NCBI RefSeq assembly: GCF_954871325.1
Contig: NC_088777.1
Span: 50,782,974-50,846,973 of the forward strand
DNA: 64,000 nucleotides
Direction of reading: 5' to 3'
Source of the DNA: Gordionus sp. m RMFG-2023
Taxonomy: Eukaryota > Nematomorpha > Gordioida > Chordodea > Parachordodidae
Below, one piece after another: positions 49,301-58,033 of this stretch. Every line of letters begins with the position of its first letter. Position 1 is the first letter of the stretch. Position numbers and translations under genes: made by a program. Under the pieces are notes generated by a model. It searched no databases, had not been told where the DNA came from, and saw nothing but the letters and a program-made list of their open reading frames with translations.

Positions 49301-52300
49301 CGTTGCCGCATTGTAGGGAACAATTAAGCCGGTATTTCAACTGGGCATCTGTTATTTGGAAGTCAAAAAAAAAGAAGAAAAACGTAAAAATTATATTTTA
49401 AAATACAAAGCTAAACCTGTATTTTATTTGTAGGTCTCTGAAGCATTGACAAAATCTGTAAAAAATGGTTAGTCATTTTTTTGAATCTAATTATCCTTAT
49501 TTTAGGTTCTACAATTGGCAAAAATCTCAAGTGCTTCCATTTCCTATCTTACACTATTTCAGCTTGAATCATTTTTATAATACTTTTTTCTATAAAAAAA
49601 ACAGACGATTTTTTGAAATTTTGTTACAAAAAAATAAATAGTTTTGTTTCTAGTTGATTAAACAGATAGAACACTACAATAATAAAAACATTAAACCAAA
49701 AGAAATAAAAACGACCACTTTGAACTTTATTTGCACCAAAATTAAAAAAATACATAAAAGCGTTCAATAAGAACCTTCAGGATTTTATAGTCATAATAAA
49801 GTACAAATCTTTTGCATAAAAAAAAACTAAACATTCAATCACCATCCTAATTGATTCCATTAAATTGATCAATATTGCAAGCTCCAGATCTGATAGTTAT
49901 ACTCTAATTCCACCGTACATGGCAAAAACTTGTATTAAGATTTTTGTTATAATGACACCCTTTTACCCCCACCCATTAATAATAATGGTGATCCGTTTGG
50001 AATGGCCGAGAACATGAAAATTCAAAAAAAACTACTCACATTATCAACCAACGAATTCTTCCAAATCGTTGCTTCAATGTATTCTACTTAATTTTGGAAA
50101 GAGAGGAAAAATCTTTGCTTAAAAAGCTTATTTGCCTGGAGAGTCCAAAAATAAATTTTCAAAGCCATTCGTTCATAAAATATAAATTATTCAAAGATTC
50201 CTGACCATTGCTAGTAGTAGACCTACAAAAATACGCATCGAATAATGGAATTATTCGTATTCGTTTAAATCAAATAATTCATTATTCGTATTCGTACGAA
50301 TAATAAAATGATTATTCGATTCGATTTGTCGAATATTCGATTCAATTCGAAAATTTTATTTAACCGTAAATTAAAAAAGATAGCATATTAAATTTATTTT
50401 GTAAAATTTAACTATGGATAATAGACAAACAAATTTTATTAGTAAGATAATATAAAAGCATACAAATATAGAGTATATTTATATATAATATTCATATCAT
50501 GTAGAAGAAAAATATAAATATACCAACAACAAATTTTTTAAACACAAAGTTTTTACAAAAAGTCAAATTTATGATTTCTCCATCATCAAACAAAGGAGAC
50601 ATATCTGGTTCGCCACTCATTCTTGGCGGGATAGCTACTAGTTATTTATAATTGTATATGTGTTATAAATTACATATAAATAAATAAATACTTTCTTCGT
50701 CCATCATAAAACAATTTTCGAAAGTTAATTTTGTATTATGAATTATTTGAATAAAAACCGCCGTTAACAACATTTAGAAATATAAAATGTTTCTTCATTA
50801 TTCCTAGGTAATTTTATTATCCTACTAATAATATATCTCGAATAATTCGATCGAATAATAGATAAAAAATTATTCGACGAATAATATATTTTCCTTATTC
50901 GAATTTTCGAATCGAATAATTGTGTTATTCATATTCGTAAAATATGAATCGAATCAAATCGAATAACAAATAATTCGTTTTAGGTATCGCTAGTAGGATA
51001 ATGTTGTATAGCGTCGAACTGATTTTTTGATGTGTTTGTTGTTTTTTTTTATAAAAGAAACATTAGAGTAACATTAGATAACGAAGCAAATTATATTTAT
51101 GCATAAAATATATTCATTGTTTTTGAATAACGCGCCTGGTCCAGTGGCTAGAGACATTAGGTAAAGATCACTATAAGCTTTGAATTTAGCCTAATTTTTT
51201 ATGAATCTAACCTAGTTCTGTGTTACGTAGTACATTGTATGTAGTAGATAATAAAGTCAGGGTAGTATTGAGACTAAGTATCCATTTGTTCAATCGGTCT
51301 CTTATTGCATTTTAATAAAATTTTGTCCTTGTTTAACATACTGCCATATGTTGAGGACGTGGCATATTTGTTTTTTTTATTGGGGAGAAGGGGGGGGGGA
51401 ATGGGGGTTCAAAAAAAATACAGCAAAAAATGGGGAAAAAAGGAATAAACAAAGCTTTCCCTTAATTAATTTTAAGGTAATAATATAAAGGCATGGAAGC
51501 CTAGTATTTCACTTTTTTTAAACGTGTTCACCCTTTCTTCCTTCCTTATTTTGTCTAGAAAAATTTATAGATCAATTTATTTTTCTTAAAAATTGATTGG
51601 CTAAGCCAATATTTTAAAAATTTAATTAGTAACGGTTAATTATTTATTTGTATCGGTTAAAATTAAAAATACCGACCGACACCGTGAATATTGGCCAATA
51701 TAGATAAAAATAAATATCGGTGGCATATCTGCGTCTTGTACACCTTATTACTTTAAAAATGTAAAACTTATTTGAAATCAATCAATAAAAAAATTAGTAA
51801 GCAGAAGATAAAAAAAATAAAAAATAATAATTGTGTTTAGTGAACGCACTAGAAAAATAAGCAACTTGTTGAGAAGTGTTATTTTTTTTGTAGCTTCGTT
51901 TTATTTTTTATAACATTATGAGCTCGCATTCATATAAATATCCTTAGCCAAAGAATACTATACTCAAAGCAGCATACCTTTCTGATAGATAAAGTCATTT
52001 CCCGCATGTAATCGTGTTTCGGGGCCATTGGCACTATTAATTATTTCAATGGCGGAGTGTGTTGAGTTTGAATCCTGGGATGTATTTTCAAAAAATTTGA
52101 TATTGTCTTGATGATTCTAGAAAATTAAATAATTTATTATACATATATACGCAAATTTTTTAACATTTAAATTATTTATTTCTAAAAAAAACTTGATTTT
52201 TTTAACATTGTATTCCTGCGCGTATAGTAACAACATTTAGTGTTTGTTAAACGGCATCTTTAGATGATATTAAATTTAGGATTTTAGCCTAAATAATATT

Positions 52301-55300
52301 TACATAAGCTTCGCAAATTTATCTAATAGATGTACATCTGCCATCTATGAGAAAAATCAATCTCCTGGCTTGCATAATATTTTTGGCTATTGTTGTTTCC
52401 TTTTGTTTTCTCGTTTATTATATTTCGCCATTTTGGAATTATAATCCAAAATGGGAAGATCCACTACTAGAAATCAAGCGCCTATCGATCCGCTAGCGAA
52501 TCTGCTCTTTGTGGAAATCAACCAGGAACCTCCACACTTTCGGTTAGTCAAGACACGATGGCCAACGCGATAGCTACATTAACCAATGAAATGAGAGCCC
52601 TCACAACGTTCGTTCATAGAAAGCCACGAGGTCGAAGATCAAGGTCTTTAGCCAGATAAACTATGATCGAGATAACTTTACCATCATCGAGCGATAGTGA
52701 AGAGGATGAGGTCCAAAGCTCAGTCTCACGTATGAGAACATCTGTGGCTCAGGAAGCTCCAGCCAAACCCTATCATACCCCCTATCAAAAAATAGCTAAA
52801 GTTATGAGAGTATGGAAAGGCCTTAAATCGGACCTTAAAGAATCTAAATGCAAGGCTAATGATAGAGATAGCCATGAGATCAAGCATGCCTGCATCGTCA
52901 AATACATGAATCTGCGATGCGTTAATAGACCGAGTACGGATCATTACCATGTCTATACAATTATATTTCTAGGTGGAGGTTGCTCTACTAGGTCGTCCCT
53001 TCTCTCGAAAAGGTCTATCGGCAACGATTTTAATATTCTCCATCCATGTACTTTTTCTAGAAAGACATATCATTGGCTCGAGCAGTTGCCCAATTAGAGT
53101 GGATAGCCATGGTAATGAGTCATACTTGGTGTATTACATCACAGATTCTCATATCCGCTAGAGGATGTATGCATTTGACGATGAGGGCGATATGCTTGAT
53201 CTCATGGCGATCTCTATGGTTAGACTTGCATTTATGTTCTTTGAGGTCCGATTTAAGGCCTTTCCATAATCTCATAAGTTTAGTCACCTTTTGTTTGGGG
53301 TTACGCTCTGGTTTGGCTGGAGCTTCTGGAGTCACAGATGTTCTCATACGTGAGACTGAGCTTTTACTCTTCACTATCGTTAGATGATGGTAAAGTTATA
53401 TCAATCATAATTAATCTAGCTAAAGATCTTGATCTTCAGCTTCGTGACTTTCTATGAGCGAACGTTGTGAGGGCTCTCATTTCATTGGTTAATGTAGCTA
53501 TCGCGTTGGCCATCGTGTCTAGGCTAACTATAAGTATGGAGGTTCCTGTTGGTTTCCACAAATCCATCTAGGTTCTCCGGATTTGGTGTTGGTTGTTGAA
53601 CGGAGTCGGCTCCAGAGTTTTCGGGTGTGAGCAGATTCGCTAGCGGAGGCGCTTGCTTTATAGCAATGGATCTTCTCATTTAAAAAAATTTTGTATCGAT
53701 GATATAACTAAAAGTAATATAATTCCAAAATGGCGAAATATAATAAACGAGAAAACAAGAGGAAACAACAATCTTCTCTCAGTTCTTTTTTATACATATA
53801 TATTTTTTTAAAATAATTTTTAATATATGCTTATTTGTTTTTTAAAGTATGTATTTTTAATTATTTAGTGTATATATTCTATTTTGTTTATGTAAAAATA
53901 AAATTAGTTATTATTCATCATTTTAAAATATTAAAAAAATTTTAAAGTAGCTAAATAAGTGGCTAATGTTTAACTGTAGCTAGGTATGCATGGGATATCT
54001 GTAGTCTGACCTGACCCAAGCTAGGGGTGGGTTCAGACATAAATGACTTTATTTATGAATTTGAGTCGGGTTGTAAGAGATGTCCAACCCGAAGTTCAGC
54101 CAATAAATATATAATTTTAAATTCATAATGTCAATTAAAATAACAGGTCATTTTCAATTATTATTTTACTTAACATCCGTTAACCAAATTATTTGGTTAT
54201 TATATTCACATAAAAATTTTAAAAAAACTTAGTCTGATCATGTTGAGTTGAAAAAAAATTTGAATTTGGGCTTGGGCTTGGGCAAAAATATTTTTATAAT
54301 TGGGAATCGAGTTGTGAAAAAATCACTTTGCAGACCTCTAGCTGTAGCTACTCAGAAAAATAGTGGCATTATTAATTAGCCTTTTTATATATAAAATGAA
54401 AATCACTACCAATCATTACTGAAAAAATTTAGCACACTACACAATATTGTTAATAATTACATTACTTTCATTGACATTACTTTACAGTACTAATATTTTA
54501 TAAATTGCTTCAAAGGGAAATAATAATTAAGAGCAATACAATATATTTTTTAATTAAATTTTTTCAATGATTAAATGATTTAATCACAATATCTATTAGA
54601 GGTCTACTGGCTAAATTATCTGCCCTGCAGACTTCTTGACTTTTTAAAATCCAGAAATATATCCTATGGAAATAACTTATAATGATGACATTTTGGTTCC
54701 ATGATTTCTTAAAATAATAAACATAAAATGTAGGAAGAAATTGTATATATGAAAGAATAATCATAGTAGCAGGTCAATCATTAATATTATAAGCAAGATA
54801 AAATATATTATATAACAAATTAGGTCGTATAATATTTTTTTCTTATCTTTTCTCTAACCCAAATATACAGGCATGGCAGATCTTCATATATCTATACACT
54901 AATTATATTTTATTAACATATCTTGCTTATATTTCTAACAATATGATATATTAAAAACCTTGAATCTTATAAGACCGTGAAATGGTAACTTTATTGGAAG
55001 AGTAAATTTTGGCCCATCATTCAATACTTCAATATTTAATCTTGTTAAAATATGTACCAAAAGCTTGTGCCTGAACAAGTTGTAGGAAGGATAATCAAAT
55101 TTAATTGTATTTGTTAAATCATGACATAAGTTGATTTCATTTTCCACAATTTTTCTTTTAGTGTTTAAATTAATATTTGAAATGAATTGTGAATTTGTTT
55201 CATCATTTGTAAGAAATAAGTAGATCTATATAAAAGATTTTTATTATAATAATTATTATACCCAATCTGATATTAATAAATTAGTTTATTAATTGTAATA

Positions 55301-55736
55301 TATAACAACTTTGTAAAAAATATTGAAATTTTACATTACTATGAATTAGTTTAATTCCATTTATACTGCTTTCATGTATATAACTATCGAAGATTGATAT
55401 GGTTTCAGAATTATCAGTACATTTTAAACTCACATCATTAACAGGCATAACACATTCTTGATCATTATACACTAATTTCTTAAGTATAAGATTATTATTA
55501 TTATTATTATAGCTAAATAAATTATTTGAATACTGATTATAAATATTGTGTTTTATGTTAGAAGCTATTATCAAAGAAGGTTTATTGCCATAATATTGAT
55601 ATTGATTAATACTAGAAAGCGTTTTAATTATATAAATATCTTTATCGCATAATTTTTTCACTAAATTAGATATAATAGTTGATAGCCTTTCAATAGTTTC
55701 AATAACAATGATTTCTTTAGGTTTCAACGAATACAT
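37370..55736 (-). CDS. HLCS: Holocarboxylase synthetase (biotin-protein ligase), 9 exons
   Basis: Exons on the minus strand: 55736-55335, 55225-54959, 52116-51978, 49348-49180, 46750-46683, 45477-45278, 43564-43438, 41624-41372, 37553-37370. They sum to 1,809 nt (602 residues plus TGA) with matching phases throughout. The enzyme activates biotin as biotinyl-AMP and attaches it to carboxylases. Exons 1-2 resemble the N-terminal domain of animal HLCS (FRHKLLVHILTRLNIEV). Exon 4 has SLKTKNLGHIFLW. Exons 5-6 carry the ligase loop GRTGSKWISPEGSLSF (residues about 349-364). Exon 7 has KWPNDVYY (about 425-432), with the catalytic lysine, then KIAGILI. Exon 8 gives SFGLNYYNTNP. Exon 9 is the C-terminal SH3-like cap (AIITGLDDYGYLRV). 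The ATG at 55736 is the first after an in-frame TGA. Human HLCS has 726 residues, so the N-terminal extension is shorter here. Where human has QTEGKGRGG, this protein has SNSVGRTG. Confidence 0.93.
37626..39540. mobile_element. Head-to-head pair of 5'-truncated LINE copies in the last HLCS intron
   Basis: The minus-strand copy runs 38821-37626 and the plus-strand copy 38822 to about 39540. 37626-38185 and 38822-39379 form inverted arms of about 560 bp, differing at roughly ten positions by eye. The spacer 38186-38821 belongs to the minus copy. The minus copy has one open frame of about 395 codons. It begins at the RT region after the active site (GLRINQDKSEYC) and goes on to a zinc knuckle (CILCQTPVNSKGSHSLHC). 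Then comes KRPDG and, further on, WDFSCID, as in R2-type restriction-like endonucleases. No RT core or 5' end is present. The plus copy continues past the point where the minus copy stops, ending in FIFSMTDTP and a stop. Confidence 0.9.
39533..39667 (+). repeat. Two-copy 81 bp repeat at the LINE 3' end
   Basis: CCTAATCACAGAATTGGAGA at 39533 recurs with small changes at 39614, each followed by AATTAAGAACAAGAGAG. Short tandem repeats at the 3' end are common in LINEs, and this marks the end of the plus-strand copy. Confidence 0.85.
39668..41371. other. HLCS intron 8, upstream half, no gene
   Basis: AT-rich intron DNA between the fold-back LINE and exon 8. No repeat structure or coding was recognised. 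Confidence 0.6.
41931..42285. mobile_element. Fold-back MITE, GCAATGTGTTA family
   Basis: GCAATGTGTTATTTTTTTCA at 41931 continues with ACTTTAAATCATTTTTAGAGCGCGTTT. It is inverted at 42220-42280 as AAACGCGCTCATAAAATTATTTAA and TATAAGACATTGC. ACCGAGAAATACATTACATC, inside the left arm, is matched by the inverted TTCCGGTAAAATC side. The whole unit is nearly one long hairpin. A second copy is at 47.70-48.02 kb and a diverged relative at 59.24-59.53 kb. It lies in HLCS intron 7. Confidence 0.75.
42659..42988 (+). repeat. Three-copy tandem repeat, about 106 bp unit
   Basis: Units begin TGGTTTAGGCCGCCTC at 42659, 42766 and 42872. Each contains ATAAATAGAACTGGATGATA (shortened in the second copy) and ends TTTGTCCTCCATTTTAAAAT. 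The copies are close to each other, so this is a recent local expansion in HLCS intron 7. Confidence 0.92.
45120..45136. repeat. Poly-C run in HLCS intron 6
   Basis: An uninterrupted run of about 15 C on the plus strand. Similar C or G runs of ten or more occur at 6.54, 13.23, 14.86, 21.21, 33.48, 33.76, 36.28, 46.04, 46.50 and 51.39 kb, unusual in DNA this AT-rich. Confidence 0.85.
45505..45625. mobile_element. Partial TAGTGTTG-family MITE
   Basis: ATCATTACGCGATCCCGAAG and, further on, GGATATCTATTAGCGAAATC parallel the interior of the MITE at 5299 (TTATGCAATCCTAAAG; GAGATCTATTAACGAAATC). The stretch ends with AATATCGATATAGCCGTT. The left tip was not found. Confidence 0.55.
45772..45919. mobile_element. 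148 bp MITE with perfect 8 bp TSD (hAT type)
   Basis: Ends CAGAGTTGTTAAA and TTTAACAACTCTG are exact inverted repeats. GAAAATAC flanks both sides (45764-45771 and 45920-45927). The interior is built from ATCTGTATCTAGAT words, near-palindromic. The tip is related to that of the hAT remnant at 29574. Confidence 0.9.
47240..47428. mobile_element. TAGTGTTG-family MITE in HLCS intron 4
   Basis: GTGTTGCTAAACGGCTCGA on the left and TCGAGCCGTTTAACGACAC on the right are inverted. The interior has TATTATGCAAATCCTAGAGA as in the copy at 5299. A target duplication is not evident. Confidence 0.75.
47702..48020. mobile_element. Second copy of the GCAATGTGTTA fold-back MITE
   Basis: AATGTGTTATTTTTTTTTCA, then GGGCGCGTTTTTCTTTAAAT and TTACCGGAAATACATTCCGT, parallel the element at 41931. 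The right arm has ACGCGCCCAAAAAATGATTT and AACATATTGC. Between the arms lies CGGGCCCAATTTTTCAAACC-type sequence, probably another small insertion. Confidence 0.7.
48060..48600 (-). mobile_element. Reverse-transcriptase remnant of a LINE in HLCS intron 4
   Basis: The minus strand near 48.39 kb reads TSFIFVEAL, then after a stop SMPWEILQGILKLLRVLRIF, close to the RT motif A region (FIDFxKAFDSVPWEILxxxL). Further upstream (about 48.55 kb) is SVFKYLGSLIGSREILEKIS, which normally follows the RT catalytic site. The order is therefore reversed relative to an ordinary RT, hinting at rearrangement or two pieces. Stops are present. The family was not identified. Confidence 0.45.
50218..50988. mobile_element. 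771 bp MITE with perfect 8 bp TSD, ATTCG-rich ends
   Basis: GCTAGTAG flanks both sides (50210-50217 and 50989-50996). Left end TAGACCTACAAAAATACG and right end CGTTTTAGGTATC are imperfectly inverted. Both subterminal zones are dense in ATTATTCG/CGAATAAT words, giving many overlapping hairpins. It is non-coding and lies in HLCS intron 3. Confidence 0.85.
51128..51330 (+). mobile_element. Possible tRNA-derived SINE
   Basis: GCGCCTGGTCCAGTGGCTAG fits a tRNA A box (TRGYNNARNGG). About 38 bases on, AAGCTTTGAATTTAGCC is a weak B box. A non-tRNA body follows with TAGTACATTGTATGTAGTAG. A tail and target duplication were not established. Confidence 0.4.
52389..53772. repeat. 1.4 kb inverted repeat with ORF1-like coding arms in HLCS intron 2
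   Basis: The outer ends ATTGTTGTTTCCTTTTG (52389) and its near complement (ending 53772) start arms of about 550-680 bp that point inward. Both arms encode the same small protein in opposite directions: a MANAIATLTNEMRALTTF-like stretch, an RGRRSRS basic patch, VSRMRTSV, then LKSDLKE. The right arm has an extra stretch near 53.56-53.62 kb. The arms differ clearly, so the pair is older than the fold-back LINE. The protein looks like the first ORF of a retroelement, but I cannot assign a family, and both arms look broken. Confidence 0.75.
53982..54341. mobile_element. 360 bp MITE with perfect 8 bp TSD (hAT type)
   Basis: CTGTAGCT flanks both sides (53974-53981 and 54342-54349). The right end read inwards is CTAGAGGTCTGCAAAG; the left is AGGTATGCATGGG, imperfectly inverted. 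The interior has GACCTGACCCAAGC and GGGCTTGGGCTTGGGC. Similar GGTCTGCA/GGGCCGG sequences occur at about 1.9, 12.8, 41.75, 46.24 and 47.82 kb, a probable family. Confidence 0.8.
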
Positions 55737-58033
55737 GTGCGAATGATGTCAGTAAAATTTGTTCAATTTTCTGATTGGTCTAATTAAAAGCAGATGGTTT
55801 AATGCATGTGAGAGCAATAACATTATGTCATTGTGTGAGAGATGATATATTTGGATGGTTGATAAGGGTGGCCGGTACAATTATAATATCGTCTATTTAA
55901 CATTGAATCATATTGAATTTTATTATTTCTATAATCTTTTTTTATTTTGACAAATTTATAAGTAAAATAATATTATAATTGATACTTTTTCCCTTTTAAC
56001 ATAAAATATATATAGAGTATTTTTAATTAAATTAATTTGAATACTGAAAGTAAGACAGTATAACAAAATCAAATACAAATTATTATATTAAAAGTCATAT
56101 AATATTCTAATGTTAATTTATAGTTGTAATTTAATATTTATTAATAATTTATATTTATATTACAATTCTAATTAATTTTAATTAGATTTATATTATATTT
56201 TATAATTAATATAATTATTGTAATTCATTTTTATTAATATTTAAATCTTTTTTGAATTTTATTTAAATTTATATTTATAAAGGCATGCACTAGTGTTGTT
56301 AGACAGCATTAAATAAAAAGGCTAATCCAGTATTTAAGCAACTTCGAGATCTTACTCATTAGATGACAAAAATTGGAAATCTATTATTGACAAAATTTGG
56401 AGGTTTGAGTAATATTATTTGGATAAAATCTTAATTTAATATTGGATAAATTGAGCCGTTATAATAATATTGGTTTACATATATCACGTTTGCTTTTTAT
56501 TATAATTCAATTCATAAAATGAAAATATAAATACTTGAATACAATTATAAAATTTTAATTTTTTTCAATCTTCTTTTTAATTACAATATAATTTTTTAAT
56601 TTATTATTTTGATGCGTAAATGTTTTATGTAGTTTTGTTGAATTTATTAGAACTAGAGAGAACTAATAAAAAAAATATAGAATTTATAGTATACACTATA
56701 CTTAAAAATAAAATCGACACATATAATGCATAAAGATATCGACATATGAATCATAAAAAAATAAAGTTTGTATTAAATATTTATAAAAGCATTATAATAT
56801 GATATTCAATTCAAATATCTTTTCAGGAAAAATTATTAATTGAAAATTACCATTTTTTATATTGGTGTCATTGGGATCAATGACATTTACTATGTCATTG
56901 ATTGGCATATTGAATAGATGGGGTTTCCGAATTTTTTAATTTTATATAATATATTAAGCGCAATTTTTAAATTGGGAAAGTTTGATTTGATCGGTAATCT
57001 ATTTCAACAAATTTAAAGTACCTACCCTGTGAATTTTAAACAATTTTCCCCAAATTTATATAAAAATAAAATTGAAGATTTAAGTGTTTACTTGTTATAA
57101 TATATTTTATATGCAGATGCACCTTGATGGAAGTAGGAGGATCAAGATCTAGAGAAAGGCCCAAGATGACGTAGACAAATTGATAGCAGCAGATATGAGA
57201 AGCATGAATCTTACAAATAATGATGCTTAGAACCGTCATTTGAATATTTGGATATTGTGAAGAGTTTCTTGACAAATATTTAACCTTTTAGCACATTCTC
57301 ATTGAGTCAATACATTTATTATATGATAATTTAGAAATTTATTAACCTAAATTTATTTTAATTAAGGATAACTCATTATTTTTATTTTCTTTATTGATTT
57401 TGTTATTAAACATGAAATTTTAAAAAGTTGCTAAAATTTTTTTTAATATAAATGAATAATAAATGATATTAAAATATAATTTATTTTTTGTATTTAAGTC
57501 GAATATAATTATAACGATTTGGAATTTTTTTTTAATTATTATTAATAATAAGCCATTACATTTATTTCATTGGGTATCATCATATAATAAACATTATCAT
57601 TCATACAAAATTCAAATGAAAAGATATCGTACATGAACTACAATAAAAATTTATTCGCAATAATTAATCTTCAAAAAAAATTTCAATTTGATAAAAAATT
57701 TGTGCTTTACTATTATAATATTAAATTGTGTAGTTTATACTATAACTAATTGTGGAGCAATAATATATTTTTATTTTGCAATAATTTAAATAAAATATTT
57801 TAATTAAAATGTTAGTGTTTATAAATATAAAAAATTAATTATATAAATTTATATTTTAATATTTAAAAGCAACCCAAAAAAAGAAAAAAATATATTAACA
57901 AGGACATGGAAGTTAATAATAGGTAATACATTTTTATAAATTGTTTAAAAATTTAACGATATATTTATAGTTGAATTTAAAAATTAATATAGCTAAAAGA
58001 TATAGGTGAATTGTATATTTATCAAGTAGATTT
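55737..58033. other. Intergenic DNA between the HLCS start and the Phafin 3' end
   Basis: This 2.3 kb would hold the HLCS promoter (minus strand) and the Phafin 3' UTR. It is very AT-rich. A diverged TAGTGTTG MITE lies at about 56.29-56.47 kb. No clear TATA box or initiator could be picked out from the AT background. Confidence 0.55.
56287..56470. mobile_element. Diverged TAGTGTTG-family MITE
   Basis: CTAGTGTTGTTAGACAGC at the left and GAGCCGTTATAATAATA at the right correspond to the two ends of the copy at 5299. The interior GAGATCTTACTCATTAGATG and GGAAATCTATTATTGAC also line up. The flanks show no target duplication. Confidence 0.6.

Noticed and set aside
52020-52085. tRNA B-box-like GAGTTTGAATCCTGGGAT on the plus strand
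   Set aside because: It lies within HLCS exon 3 coding on the minus strand, with no A box at the right distance; chance similarity.
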